Under the pieces are notes generated by a model. The model saw nothing but the letters and a program-made list of their open reading frames with translations, did no database searches and had not been told where the DNA came from. Below, piece after piece: positions 1-8,565 of a stretch of 64,000 nucleotides of DNA. A program made the position numbers and the translations under genes. How positions within the stretch are numbered: position 1 is the first letter of the stretch; each line of letters opens with the position of its first letter. This DNA comes from Novispirillum itersonii (GTDB lineage: Bacteria > Pseudomonadota > Alphaproteobacteria > Rhodospirillales > Rhodospirillaceae): contig NZ_JACIIX010000001.1 of NCBI RefSeq assembly GCF_014205675.1, positions 62,001 through 126,000 on the forward strand. Reading direction: 5' to 3'.

Positions 1-714
1 GTGGTGTTTTCCACCAGCCCGCAGGAACGGCTGCGGATTGAGGCGCAGCTGGAAAAGGGATCCCGCATCAACGTCTACCTGATGCCGGGGGCCAACAGTT
101 ACGATTCCCGGTTCCTGCGGGTGGCGGTGCCGGTGGACCGGGGACTGCTGGGCCTGCGGGTCGGGGTGGTCCGCACCGAGGACCGCAGCCGCTTCAGCGA
201 AATCCGCTCCCTCGGCGATCTCAGTCAGGTCCGCATCGGCAGTGTTCTCGGCTGGCAGCTGACCGACATCCTGCGCCATAACGGCCTGACGACCGAGGTG
301 GTGGCCACCTTTGAGGATCTGTACAAACTGCTGGACCGCAGCCGCCTCGACCTGATCTCGCGCGGGGCCACCGAGGTGCTGCGCGAGCAGACGGAAATGC
401 GCTTCGACTATCCGGATACGGTGATCGACACGGCCCTGCTGCTGCGGATGCCGCTGGCCTTCTACATCTACGTCAGCCCGAATCACCCCGAGCTGCACCG
501 GCGGATTGAAACCGGCCTCCAGCGGGCAGTGGCCGATGGCCGGTTCGATGCCCTGTTCCGGCAGTGGTTCGGCCGCGATCTTGACGTGCTGCAACTGGAT
601 CAACGCCATGTCATCGACCTGTCAGTGCCCGATCCGCATCTGCCGACGGTGATGATGGATCCGTCCCTGCGGCTGCCGCTGCGCTCCCCCGGGGCCAAAG
701 CCCAGACCCGGTAA
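1..714 (+). CDS. Periplasmic solute-binding protein, family 3 type (5' truncated by window edge)
   Basis: The frame is open from base 1 to the TAA at 712-714, and the N-terminus, including any signal peptide, lies outside the window. The visible 237 residues look like the second half of a bacterial extracellular solute-binding protein of the family 3 (amino-acid-binding) fold. A segment resembling SLGDLSQVRIGSVLGW, where such proteins re-enter domain 1, is followed by a helix with YKLLDRSRLDLISRG and a terminal ADGRFDALFRQWFGRDLD helix typical of the family. No membrane or signalling domain follows, so it is either a free binding protein or an orphan sensor component. No transporter permease is adjacent downstream. 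Family assignment is by pattern and the ligand is unknown. Confidence 0.65.
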   Translation: MVFSTSPQERLRIEAQLEKGSRINVYLMPGANSYDSRFLRVAVPVDRGLLGLRVGVVRTEDRSRFSEIRSLGDLSQVRIGSVLGWQLTDILRHNGLTTEVVATFEDLYKLLDRSRLDLISRGATEVLREQTEMRFDYPDTVIDTALLLRMPLAFYIYVSPNHPELHRRIETGLQRAVADGRFDALFRQWFGRDLDVLQLDQRHVIDLSVPDPHLPTVMMDPSLRLPLRSPGAKAQTR

Positions 715-761
715 AAAAGGGCTTCCTTGCCGCACCACCATCCTTCGGGTATGATCGAAGG

Positions 762-1484
762 ATGATCAACACCCCCGCCGCCCCTGACGGCCTGAAAGAC
801 GGCCCCGTCATCGCCACCGTCGCCGCCCTGATCGGGGATCCGGCCCGCGCCAACATGCTGACCGCCCTGATGGACGGCCGGGCGCTGACCGCCAGCGAAC
901 TGGCCGCAGCCGCCGGAATCACCGCCCCGACCGCCAGCAGCCATCTGGCCCGCCTGTGTGCCGCCGGGCTGCTGGTGATGGAAAAGCAGGGCCGCCACCG
1001 TTACTTCCGCCTGTCCGGGCCGGATGTCGCCGCCGTGCTGGAAGGGCTGATGGGGCTGGCCCAACGCGCCGGGGCCACCCGCACCCGCACCGGCCCGCGT
1101 GACAGTGCCCTGCGGCAGGCCCGGGTCTGTTACGATCATCTGGCCGGGGAAACCGGGGTCGCCCTGCTGGATGGCCTGTACCGTCAGCAGGCCCTGATCC
1201 CCGGGGCCGATGCGGACAGCCCGCCGCGCCTGACCGACCATGGCCGGGCCCTGCTGAGCCGCCTCGGTCTTGACCCCACACCACTGGAAGGCCGCCGCCG
1301 CCCGCTGTGCCGGACCTGTCTGGACTGGAGCGAACGCCGCCACCATCTGGGCGGCAGTCTGGGGGCGGCTCTGCTGGACCATGCCCTGTCGCACGGCTGG
1401 ATCCTGCGCGGCCCCGGCCGCAGCCTGACCCTGACCGCAAACGGGCAGGCGGCGTTACGGCCCCTGATGACCCCGGAGATCTGA
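762..1484 (+). CDS. ArsR/SmtB-family winged-helix transcriptional regulator
   Basis: 240 residues. The N-terminal 20-90 region is a winged helix: ALIGDPARANMLTALMDG, then LTASELAAAAGITAPTASSHLARL as the recognition unit and a wing around KQGRHRYFRL. This is the standard ArsR layout. The C-terminal half is longer than in minimal ArsR proteins and holds a CRTCLDW motif near residue 188, which could bind metal or sense redox. That is inference, as the classical ELCVCDL metal site is absent. A GAAGG sequence abuts the ATG, giving almost no spacer, so the start is less certain than the frame. It stands alone between a binding-protein gene and a convergent chemoreceptor gene, and its target is unknown. 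Confidence 0.8.
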   Translation: MINTPAAPDGLKDGPVIATVAALIGDPARANMLTALMDGRALTASELAAAAGITAPTASSHLARLCAAGLLVMEKQGRHRYFRLSGPDVAAVLEGLMGLAQRAGATRTRTGPRDSALRQARVCYDHLAGETGVALLDGLYRQQALIPGADADSPPRLTDHGRALLSRLGLDPTPLEGRRRPLCRTCLDWSERRHHLGGSLGAALLDHALSHGWILRGPGRSLTLTANGQAALRPLMTPEI

Positions 1485-1525
1485 TCCCCGGCGATAGAAC
1501 ACCCGACGACAGGGGGGGCCGCCCC

Positions 1526-3001
1526 TTAATGGGCCAGCACCGCCGCCGCGTCGCGGGTCCGGTCAAAGGCACTCTGGGCCTGTGCCACGGCGGCACTGAT
1601 GGTGACAACATTCTCGGTGACCCGGGCCACGGACCGCGCCGCCGTCTGCATGGTGGAGGAGATATCGCGGGTCACCGCGCTCTGCTCCTCCACGGCGGAA
1701 GCGGTGCAGACCACCTGATCCCGCACCGTCTCAATCGAGCGGCGGATGGAGCCGAGGGAGGTCATCACCTCCGCCGAGACCTTCTGCACCCCTTCAATCT
1801 TGCGGGAAATCAGGTCGGTGGCCCGGGCCGCCTGCGTCGCCAGCGTCTTCACCTCTCCGGCCACCACCGCGAAACCCTTTCCGGCATCCCCGGCCCGGGC
1901 CGATTCGATGGTGGCATTCAGCGCCAGCAGATTGATCTGCCCGGCAATACCGTTGATGGCCCCGACGATGCCGGTCATTTCCTGCGTGGCCTCCGCCAGC
2001 CGGTGAATCGACCCGTCGGCCACCTGCACCGTTTCGCTGGCCAGCGTGCTGGCCTGCTGCGACTGGCAGATACTGGCGGAAATCTCGCCGATCGAGGCCA
2101 CCAGCTGTTCAGTCCCCGCCGCCACGGCCTGCACGTTCTCCAGCGTTGCCGAGGCGGCACTGCCGGTTTCCTGCGTCAGCTGGTTGGAATGGATGATGGC
2201 CTCATCAATTTCGCGGAAGTTAACCTCGATGATCTCCTTCAGCTGATGCAGCAGCTGCACATGGCCGGTGATGTCGGTGGCAAACTTCACCACCTTGATC
2301 AGGGTGCCATCCAGATCAAACACCGGGTTATAACTGGCCTGAATCCAGATATCGGTGCCATCGCGGCGGATCCGCCGGTACTGGCTGGCCTGATACTGCC
2401 CCTGCCGCAGGGTCTGCCAGAAGGCGCGGTACTCCGCACTCTCCCGCTGCCCGGCAGGCATGAAAATGCGGTGATGCTGGCCGACGATCTCGTCCAGCCG
2501 GTAGCCCAGCGCCGTCAGGAAATTTTCGTTGGCGGTGATGACCGTGCCATCCGGATTGAACTCGATCACCGCCTGAACCCGCAGGATGGCGTTGATCTTC
2601 CCCAGAAGATCAATGTGTTCCATCTTGGTGTCGGTCACATCGGTGGCAAATTTGATGATCTTCTCAACCCTGCCGTGGGCATCCAGAACCGGGGTGTAGC
2701 TGGCGCGCAGCCAGACAATCCTGCCATCCTTGGTCATCCGCCGGAACTGGCGGCGCTGGATTTCGCCCCGGCCCAGCGCCGTCCAGAAATCAGCATACCC
2801 GGGGCTGCTCCGGTCTTCGTCAGTCAGAAACAGGCGATGATGCTGCCCGACGATCTCACTGAGGCTGTACCCCATCAGATCAAGAAAGATCTGGTTGGCC
2901 GACAGAACGGAACCGTCCGGACTGAAGGAGATCACCGCCTGCGTGGCGTGCAGCGCCCGCAGAAGATCCGCAGAATCAGGGTCCAGTCTTCTGATGAACA
3001 T
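1526..3001 (-). CDS. Soluble methyl-accepting chemotaxis protein with two PAS domains
   Basis: 491 residues with no transmembrane segment, hence a cytoplasmic receptor. Two tandem PAS domains (about residues 10-130 and 135-255) repeat the same pattern, each with a DLMGYSL/TALGYRL core, a GQHHR(L/I)F motif, and a C-terminal VEKIIKFATDVTD-like strand. This GQHHRxF type of PAS is common in flavin- or heme-binding receptors. The MCP signalling domain follows, with the hairpin tip around [25 protein letters not shown] and a C-terminal methylation-helix region. No C-terminal CheR-binding pentapeptide is visible. It presumably reports energy or redox state to CheA-CheW. It is transcribed towards the ArsR gene, and its upstream side is AT-rich. 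Confidence 0.93.
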   Translation of the reverse strand: MFIRRLDPDSADLLRALHATQAVISFSPDGSVLSANQIFLDLMGYSLSEIVGQHHRLFLTDEDRSSPGYADFWTALGRGEIQRRQFRRMTKDGRIVWLRASYTPVLDAHGRVEKIIKFATDVTDTKMEHIDLLGKINAILRVQAVIEFNPDGTVITANENFLTALGYRLDEIVGQHHRIFMPAGQRESAEYRAFWQTLRQGQYQASQYRRIRRDGTDIWIQASYNPVFDLDGTLIKVVKFATDITGHVQLLHQLKEIIEVNFREIDEAIIHSNQLTQETGSAASATLENVQAVAAGTEQLVASIGEISASICQSQQASTLASETVQVADGSIHRLAEATQEMTGIVGAINGIAGQINLLALNATIESARAGDAGKGFAVVAGEVKTLATQAARATDLISRKIEGVQKVSAEVMTSLGSIRRSIETVRDQVVCTASAVEEQSAVTRDISSTMQTAARSVARVTENVVTISAAVAQAQSAFDRTRDAAAVLAH

Positions 3002-3462
3002 AATTGGCGCCCCTTCTTCCGGCGGTTTCAGGTCTGTTTTCGTGATTGTCCGGTCTATCCGCTGTAGTTTATGGATGCGTCCGCCAGCCCGCCATGGGGC
3101 GATTGGACTATGTTAAATATTGATTTTATTTGTGGATTTTTCTTTTTTTAAATCATTCTAATTAATGCCACGCCCGGCTTCTTAAGACCAAGGCGTGAGC
3201 AGGCCGCCGCGTTTCCGGCCCTTCAGGAGATCTGCCGGAAATTTTCCCCGATAGGATGTATCGCAATTTGCATACAGACAATCTCCGGGGCACCGATGTG
3301 GCCGGGCAGACACCGGTTTGACAGCCGGGCCCCCCGCCCGGCTTCCGGCGGTTGAAAACCGTGGCCGGATCTGCCAGTCTCGGCCCGCTTCAGGCAGGAG
3401 GACGACCTCCCCCATTCTGGGATCAGCACTCGGGACGGCCCGCTGTGAAAGGGCCGCAGACT
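3002..3462. other. Intergenic region with AT-rich segment
   Basis: Divergent spacer between the chemoreceptor (minus) and the PACE-type gene (plus). A run at about 3110-3170 is strongly AT-rich compared with the rest of the window and probably contains the promoter(s). No clear sigma-70 or sigma-54 hexamer pair was found. ORFs here on either strand have no recognisable protein features. Confidence 0.5.
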
Positions 3463-3912
3463 ATGCGCACACCGTGGGACCGACTCCGTCAGGCGGTCAG
3501 CTTTGAACTGCTGGGACTGATGATCGCCACGCCGCTGGGGGCGTGGGTGTTTGATGCCAAACCCGAAGACTTCGGGGTGCTGGTCATCATCGGGGCCAGC
3601 ATGGCCACCGGATGGAATTATCTGTTCAACTGGCTGTTTGACCATGCGCTGCTGCGCTGGCAGGGCCATGTCCGCAAAACCGTGCCGCAGCGGGTGATCC
3701 ATGCCATCGCCTTCGAGGCCGGGCTGACCGTCGGCTTCCTGCCGGTCACCGCGTGGTGGCTGGGCGTCAGCCTGTGGGAGGCCCTGCTGGTCGATATCGC
3801 CTTCTCGGCGTTTTATCTGGTCTATGCCTTTGTCTTCACCTGGGCCTACGACACGGTGTTCCCGGTGCGCACCACCGCCACCGCCAGCGCCAGCGAAGAC
3901 GCGGCGGCCTGA
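3463..3912 (+). CDS. PACE/BTP-family small multidrug efflux-type membrane protein
   Basis: 149 residues from the ATG at 3463. A longer frame upstream adds a Gly/Pro-rich stretch unlike the family, so the internal start is preferred. Two repeated membrane-pair units are visible. The first, residues about 12-55, contains FELLGLMIATPLGAW and WNYLFNWLFD. The second, about 70-140, contains IHAIAFEAGLTVGFLPVTAWWLG and LLVDIAFSAFYLVYAFVFTWAYDTVFP. This RxxHAxxFE/W(N)xxFDxxF architecture is that of the bacterial transmembrane pair domain in the proteobacterial antimicrobial compound efflux (PACE) transporters such as AceI, which export chlorhexidine and polyamines. The substrate here is unknown. It is a single gene ended by a hairpin shared with ctrA. 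Confidence 0.85.
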   Translation: MRTPWDRLRQAVSFELLGLMIATPLGAWVFDAKPEDFGVLVIIGASMATGWNYLFNWLFDHALLRWQGHVRKTVPQRVIHAIAFEAGLTVGFLPVTAWWLGVSLWEALLVDIAFSAFYLVYAFVFTWAYDTVFPVRTTATASASEDAAA

Positions 3913-3952
3913 GTCCTCAAGGCCGGGACAGATAAAGGGCCGGACAGAAACA

Positions 3953-3984
3953 AGCCGGGCGGCAGAAGGATCTGCCGCCCGGCT
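3953..3984 (-). terminator. Hairpin between convergent PACE gene and ctrA
   Basis: A 13-bp perfect stem (AGCCGGGCGGCAG at 3953-3965, CTGCCGCCCGGCT at 3972-3984) with a 6-nt loop. Read on the minus strand it lies about 25 bp after the ctrA stop and is followed by TTGTTTCT, so it best fits a ctrA terminator. It may also stop plus-strand transcripts. Confidence 0.7.
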
Positions 3985-4009
3985 GTGTCATTGGGTCCTG
4001 TACGGGCTC

Positions 4010-4714
4010 TTACCCGACCGCCTTGGCCTGCTCCGGCTGGCTGGGATCGCGCAGCACATAGCCCCGGCCCCAGACGGTTTCGATGTAGTTATCCCCATCA
4101 GAAGCCTGCGCCAGCTTCTTGCGCAGCTTACAGATGAACACGTCGATGATCTTCAGTTCCGGTTCGTCCATACCGCCGTAAAGGTGGTTGAGGAACTGTT
4201 CCTTGGTCAGCGTCGTGCCCTTGCGGATCGCCAGCAGCTCAAGGATTCCGTATTCCTTGCCGGTCAGATGCAGCGGCTTGGTGTCGATCATCGCACTGTG
4301 GGTGTCCAGATTGACATTCAGGCGACCGACCGACACCACCGACTGGGCATGACCCTTGGAGCGGCGGACAATTGCCTGCATCCGCGCCACCAGTTCCGCC
4401 CGGTCAAACGGTTTGGTCAGGTAATCATCGGCCCCGACCCCCAGCCCGCGCACCTTGCGGTCGGAGTCTGACAGCCCGGACAGGATCAGCACCGGGGTTT
4501 CCACCCGTGCCGCCCGCAGCTGGCGGATGACGTCCAGACCGTCCATGTCCGGCAGCATCATATCCAGCAGGATGATGTCGTAATCGTAAAGCTTGCCGAT
4601 CTCCAGCCCGTCTTCGCCCAGATGCGTGGAGTCGACCACCCACTGTTCTTTGCGGAGCATGAGCTCGATGGTTTGACGCATCGACGGATCGTCTTCGACG
4701 ACTAAAACGCGCAT
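4010..4714 (-). CDS. ctrA: Cell-cycle response regulator CtrA
   Basis: 234 residues from the ATG at 4714 ([14 protein letters not shown]), preceded by AGGGG. A start 12 codons upstream would add residues absent from the family. The receiver domain (1-120) has the acidic pocket EDD, the phosphoacceptor Asp in [17 protein letters not shown], and KPFDR with the conserved Lys. The C-terminal OmpR/PhoB winged helix (about 125-225) includes [31 protein letters not shown] and [14 protein letters not shown], nearly diagnostic of CtrA. CtrA is the essential alphaproteobacterial master regulator of cell cycle, flagellar and motility genes, and is phosphorylated through CckA-ChpT. It is divergent from fliI, with a canonical CtrA box in between. 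Confidence 0.96.
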   Translation of the reverse strand: MRVLVVEDDPSMRQTIELMLRKEQWVVDSTHLGEDGLEIGKLYDYDIILLDMMLPDMDGLDVIRQLRAARVETPVLILSGLSDSDRKVRGLGVGADDYLTKPFDRAELVARMQAIVRRSKGHAQSVVSVGRLNVNLDTHSAMIDTKPLHLTGKEYGILELLAIRKGTTLTKEQFLNHLYGGMDEPELKIIDVFICKLRKKLAQASDGDNYIETVWGRGYVLRDPSQPEQAKAVG

Positions 4715-4883
4715 TCCAGCCCCTGTGACAGCACGGTGGGAGAAAAACAAGGCCCGGCGGCGGCCGGTCCGGTATAAAGAGACGGGTCAAGGACAACCGG
4801 GCAGCGCGGCGGTTCCGGCTGCTGCGGACCTGTCTGGCGCAGCGGCGGAACCGGGATCCGGCAAATCCCGGCGTTAACCTCGG

Positions 4884-4899
4884 TTAACCCGTCGTTAAC
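4884..4899. promoter_or_regulatory. CtrA binding box (TTAA-N7-TTAAC)
   Basis: TTAACCCGTCGTTAAC matches the full CtrA consensus TTAA-N7-TTAAC. An additional TTAA half site lies at 4874-4877. The box sits about 170 bp from the ctrA start and about 180 bp from the fliI start, so it can serve autoregulation, fliI control or both. A GANTC (CcrM-type) site, GATTC, follows at 4912-4916. Confidence 0.75.
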
Positions 4900-5020
4900 G
4901 ATAGGATGCTTGATTCAGTCTGGCAAGGGTCTAACCATCCCTGTATCTGGAATTTCTGATCTTTTTCCTGTGGATCAGTCAGTTGTTTCACAGCGAAGAT
5001 TCAGGCCGCCTGTCGTTTTT

Positions 5021-5058
5021 GTGTCATCTCTGCGTTTTTGTGTCGTCTCTGCGTTTTT
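5021..5058 (+). repeat. 19-bp direct repeat in fliI leader
   Basis: Two adjacent 19-bp copies (GTGTCATCTCTGCGTTTTT and GTGTCGTCTCTGCGTTTTT) differing at one base end 20 bp before the fliI start codon. They are T-rich, in contrast to the surrounding DNA. They could be a leader regulatory element or a replication-slippage duplication. Confidence 0.6.
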
Positions 5059-5078
5059 CCTGTGCCGGAGTCCCCGCC

Positions 5079-6428
5079 GTGAGCAGTCTGGTCCACAATT
5101 TTCTGACCGAACTTGGCCGAGTGCCGGACCATCAGGTGTTCGGCCGGGTGGTCGGGGTGCAGGGACTGTTGGTTGAGGTCGGCGGCGTGCAGTCGGCGGT
5201 GTCGGTCGGCGACCGCATCCTGGTGATGGGCCGGGCCGGGAAGATGATCCCGACCGAGGTGGTCGGGTTCCGTGAAGGCAAGACCCTGCTGATGCCCTTC
5301 GGCAGCGTTGACGGCATCAGCCTCGGCGCGCGGGCGGAGGTGGTGGCCGGGGCCCCATCGGTGCAGCCCCATGCCAGCTGGCTGGGCCGGGTGGTCAACG
5401 CCATGGCGGAACCGGTGGACGGACTCGGCCCGCTGTTGCAGGGGCCAGTCCCCTACACCATCCGCAACACTCCGCCGTCGGCCCACAGCCGCCAGCGGGT
5501 CGGCGGCAAGCTGGACCTTGGCATCCGCTGCATGAACATCTTCACCACCTGCTGCATCGGCCAGCGTATGGGCATCTTCGCCGCCTCCGGGGTCGGGAAG
5601 TCGTCGGTGATGTCGATGATGGCCAAGTTCTCCTCCGCCGATATTATCGTCTGCGGGCTGATCGGCGAACGCGGGCGCGAGGCGCGGGAATTCATCGAGG
5701 ACGATCTGGGTGAAGAGGGCCTGAAGCGCTCGGTGGTGGTGGTCGCCACCTCTGACGAGCCGCCGCTGATGCGCCGTCAGGCCGCCTATCTGACCATGGC
5801 GATTGCCGAATACTACCGCGATCAGGGCATGAACGTGCTGTGCCTGATGGACAGCGTCACCCGTTTTGCCATGGCCCAGCGCGAAATCAGCCTGTCGGCG
5901 GGGGAACCCCCGGCCAGCAAGGGCTACACCCCCACCGTCTTCGCCGAACTGCCGAAGCTGCTGGAACGCGCCGGGCCGGGCGCACGCGGACAGGGCAATA
6001 TCACCGGCCTGTTCACCGTGCTGGTGGAAGGCGATGACCACAACGAACCGATCTCCGACGCCGTGCGCGGGATCCTCGACGGCCATATCGTGCTGGAACG
6101 CTCCATCGGTGAACGCGGCCGCTACCCGGCGATGAACGTGCTGCGGTCGGTGTCACGCACCATGCCCGGCTGCAACAGCCCGGAACAGAACGATCTGGTC
6201 CGCGCCGCCCGCAAGGTGATCTCCACCTACGAGGATATGGCGGAGCTGATCCGGCTGGGGGCCTACCGCGCCGGATCGAACGAGGAGGTCGATGCCGCCA
6301 TCGAGCTGTATCCGCGCATCGAGGAGGTGCTGCGCCAGCGCAAGACCGAGCCGACCGACCTGAACACCTCCTACACCATGCTGGCACAGGCGATCGGCAT
6401 GGAACCGCCGCCGCCGCAGTACGGATAA
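5079..6428 (+). CDS. fliI: Flagellum-specific export ATPase FliI
   Basis: 449 residues from GTG at 5079, preceded by CGGAG at 8-nt spacing. An ATG 32 codons upstream adds a Cys/Phe-rich stretch not found in FliI and lies over a direct repeat. The N-terminal beta-barrel is at about 10-80. The RecA-like catalytic domain has Walker A in [15 protein letters not shown], the catalytic Glu in [12 protein letters not shown], and Walker B in [46 protein letters not shown] matches the FliI/SctN/F1-beta signature. The protein energises the flagellar type III export apparatus. It is followed after 14 bp by fliJ, its usual partner. Other flagellar genes must lie elsewhere. Probable CtrA control comes from the box at 4884. 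Confidence 0.97.
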   Translation: MSSLVHNFLTELGRVPDHQVFGRVVGVQGLLVEVGGVQSAVSVGDRILVMGRAGKMIPTEVVGFREGKTLLMPFGSVDGISLGARAEVVAGAPSVQPHASWLGRVVNAMAEPVDGLGPLLQGPVPYTIRNTPPSAHSRQRVGGKLDLGIRCMNIFTTCCIGQRMGIFAASGVGKSSVMSMMAKFSSADIIVCGLIGERGREAREFIEDDLGEEGLKRSVVVVATSDEPPLMRRQAAYLTMAIAEYYRDQGMNVLCLMDSVTRFAMAQREISLSAGEPPASKGYTPTVFAELPKLLERAGPGARGQGNITGLFTVLVEGDDHNEPISDAVRGILDGHIVLERSIGERGRYPAMNVLRSVSRTMPGCNSPEQNDLVRAARKVISTYEDMAELIRLGAYRAGSNEEVDAAIELYPRIEEVLRQRKTEPTDLNTSYTMLAQAIGMEPPPPQYG

Positions 6429-6442
6429 GGGGATAGAACCGC

Positions 6443-6868
6443 ATGGCCAAGGGCCTGAAGGGCGTCATCCGCCTGCGCAAATGGGATGTCGATGAAAAGC
6501 GCCGCGTCCTGCGCCAGTTGCAGGAGCGCGAGGACCAGATCCTCGACTTCATGCGCCAGCTGGCCGAGCAGAAAAAGGCCGAGGCGGAGATGGTCCGCCG
6601 CGACAGCACCGGGGCCGGGTTCACCTTCGGGGCCTATACCCAGTGGGCCCGCAAGCAGCAGCAGGATCTGGAAACCGTGCTGGGGCTGGTGCGGCGGGAG
6701 ATTGAACAGGCGCAGGATGCGGTGGCGCAGGCCTTCAAGGAGCTGAAAACCTTCGAGATCGCGCAGGCCAACCGCGAAGCCGCCGCCCGCGCCGAGCAGG
6801 ACCGCAAGACCCAGATCATGCTCGACGACATCGGGCAGGAAGCCCACCGCCGCAAGCAGAAAACCTGA
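6443..6868 (+). CDS. fliJ: Flagellar export protein FliJ
   Basis: 141 residues, almost entirely alpha-helical with long heptad-like stretches (LRQLQEREDQILDFMRQLAEQKKAEAEM; LVRREIEQAQDAVAQAFKELKTFEIAQ). The size and antiparallel coiled-coil character match FliJ, the general chaperone and stalk of the flagellar export ATPase ring, structurally like F1-gamma. FliJ sequences are poorly conserved, so the position immediately after fliI is strong support. The 14-bp gap from fliI indicates an operon. The downstream DNA carries hairpins before the convergent P450 gene. Confidence 0.92.
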   Translation: MAKGLKGVIRLRKWDVDEKRRVLRQLQEREDQILDFMRQLAEQKKAEAEMVRRDSTGAGFTFGAYTQWARKQQQDLETVLGLVRREIEQAQDAVAQAFKELKTFEIAQANREAAARAEQDRKTQIMLDDIGQEAHRRKQKT

Positions 6869-7030
6869 CCCGGAAGCCAGACCCTTCCAACCCTTCCCTT
6901 TTTGGGTGCTCTGAAAAAAGAAAAGGGGTCTGGGGATATCATCCCCGGATGGGTTCGGGCGAGAGCCCGATAAACAGGGACGAAACCGGACGAGTGCCCG
7001 GGATCCGTCACACACTCTCTTCATCTTATA

Positions 7031-7082
7031 CCGGCTGGAGATCCAGCCACTCCTTTTATTACACCGGCTGGAGATCCAGCCG
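7031..7082. repeat. 33-bp-spaced duplicated hairpin overlapping the P450 3' end
   Basis: The 19-bp sequence ACCGGCTGGAGATCCAGCC occurs at 7031-7049 and 7064-7082. Each copy folds as GGCTGG-AGAT-CCAGCC. The second copy is the last codons of the P450 gene (LDLQPV-stop), so the first copy re-creates the same tail and stop codon just beyond the true stop. It probably serves as a tandem transcription end for fliJ and the P450 gene. Confidence 0.6.
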
Positions 7083-8414
7083 GAGGAACCGCTCCGGCCG
7101 CAGCGTCACCCGCATCACCGGGTGCACCGCCGGGGCCTGTGGCGACACCGCCAGCCGGAACCGTTGCAGCAGCAGCGCCGCCACCGTCACCGCTTCCGCC
7201 ATGGCCAGCCCCTGCCCCAGACACACCCGGGGACCAGCCCCGAACGGCATCCACGCCCCGCGCGGGATCTCCGCCGCGCCGGGGGCGAAGCGGTCAGGGC
7301 GGAACGCCTCCGGATCGGGGAACCAGCGGGGGTCCCGCTGGATCAGCATCACCGGAATCATCAGCAGGGTCCGCGCCGGAATCCGCCAGCGCCCGAGATC
7401 CAGCGGCGCGGCGGTGCGGCGGCTGAACAGCACCGGTGCCGGGGGATACAGCCGCAAGGCTTCCTGCACGCTGCGGGTCAGGCCCGGCAGACGGCCCAGC
7501 GCCTCCGCCGTCGGGGCCCGCCCGCCGAGAACCGCAGACACTTCGGCCCGCGCCCGTTCCTGCTCCTGCGGATGGCTGGCCATGCACCACGCCCACCACG
7601 TCAGGGTGGCCGCCGTGGTTTCAAACCCGGCCAAAAACGCCGTCACCGCCTCATCCCGCACCCAGCGCAACGGCCAGCCCTGCGGGTCCTGCCCGTGCAG
7701 CGTCAGCAGGTGGGTCAGCAGATCCGCTGGCCGCTGCGACGGCGGCACCGCCAGCCGCGCCGCCACATGGCGGTCAATCACGCCGTGCAGAACCGCCAGC
7801 GCCTGCCGCTGCTGCCGCCCGACCGGCAGGAACGTAGACAGCGGGCGGTAGAAATCGGCATCCATCTGCCGGGACAGGGTGAACAGGGCCACCGCCACCG
7901 CTGCCGCATCGCCGCCCCCGGCCGAGGCCAGACGGCGCAGGATCACCGCCATGGTCAGCGCCGTCAGATCCTCCTCCACCGGGCGGACCGGACCGGGCTG
8001 CCAGCGGTCGAGCGTCTCCGCCGCCACCGCCGCCAGATCAGGCTGAAACGCCGCCACCGCCTGCGGGGAAAACAGCGGCTGCAACGCCCGGCGCTGCCGC
8101 AGCCAGTCCTCGCCCTCCGCCACCAGCACGCTGTCGCCGTGGATGCGGGCAAACACCCGCAGCCCATGCTCCCACCGCGTCAGGCCGTCGTGGTGACGGA
8201 TCAGCACCGCCCGCGCCAGCTCCGGGTCCGCCAGTACCACCTGATGTTCCGGCCAGATCCGCAGATGGAACACATCGCCGTAGGTCTCCCGCCATCCGGC
8301 CAGCGCGGCCGGCAGATCGGCGGCCATCTGCCGCAGCAGCCCCCAGCCGGTCAGGCCGGAGGGCGGCCCCGGCGGCCAGACGGGGGAGGACGGCGCAAAC
8401 GGAAACAGGGCCAT
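7059..8414 (-). CDS. Cytochrome P450 monooxygenase
   Basis: 451 residues from the ATG at 8414, which has AAGGAAG upstream. A start 9 codons earlier lies across that RBS and is rejected. All P450 landmarks are present: the I-helix AGFETTAATLTWW (oxygen activation, Thr), K-helix EALRLYPP (ExxR), PERF-type FRPDRF, and the heme-ligand loop PFGAGPRVCLGQGLAMAE with the thiolate Cys. There is no N-terminal membrane anchor, so it is soluble. The closest general resemblance is to bacterial CYP102-like and CYP4-like fatty-acid or hydrocarbon hydroxylases, but the substrate cannot be read. No ferredoxin or reductase gene is adjacent. The divergent AraC-type gene at 8566 is the likely regulator. Confidence 0.95.
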   Translation of the reverse strand: MALFPFAPSSPVWPPGPPSGLTGWGLLRQMAADLPAALAGWRETYGDVFHLRIWPEHQVVLADPELARAVLIRHHDGLTRWEHGLRVFARIHGDSVLVAEGEDWLRQRRALQPLFSPQAVAAFQPDLAAVAAETLDRWQPGPVRPVEEDLTALTMAVILRRLASAGGGDAAAVAVALFTLSRQMDADFYRPLSTFLPVGRQQRQALAVLHGVIDRHVAARLAVPPSQRPADLLTHLLTLHGQDPQGWPLRWVRDEAVTAFLAGFETTAATLTWWAWCMASHPQEQERARAEVSAVLGGRAPTAEALGRLPGLTRSVQEALRLYPPAPVLFSRRTAAPLDLGRWRIPARTLLMIPVMLIQRDPRWFPDPEAFRPDRFAPGAAEIPRGAWMPFGAGPRVCLGQGLAMAEAVTVAALLLQRFRLAVSPQAPAVHPVMRVTLRPERFLRLDLQPV

Positions 8415-8565
8415 GGGAGTCTTCCTTCTGCGGGACAGCAACCGGACGGCAGCCTAGCCCCGGCCCCGCCGGACGGTCTTGAACGGAACCGACACCCCGG
8501 ACCGGCAGAACAGCCCGCGCAAAAAACCGCAGGCTGCCGCCGGAAAACCGTTTTATCCTGTCGCG

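Noticed and set aside
1307-3067. 586-codon plus-strand frame opposite the PAS chemoreceptor
   Set aside because: Antisense shadow; no family features and no RBS.
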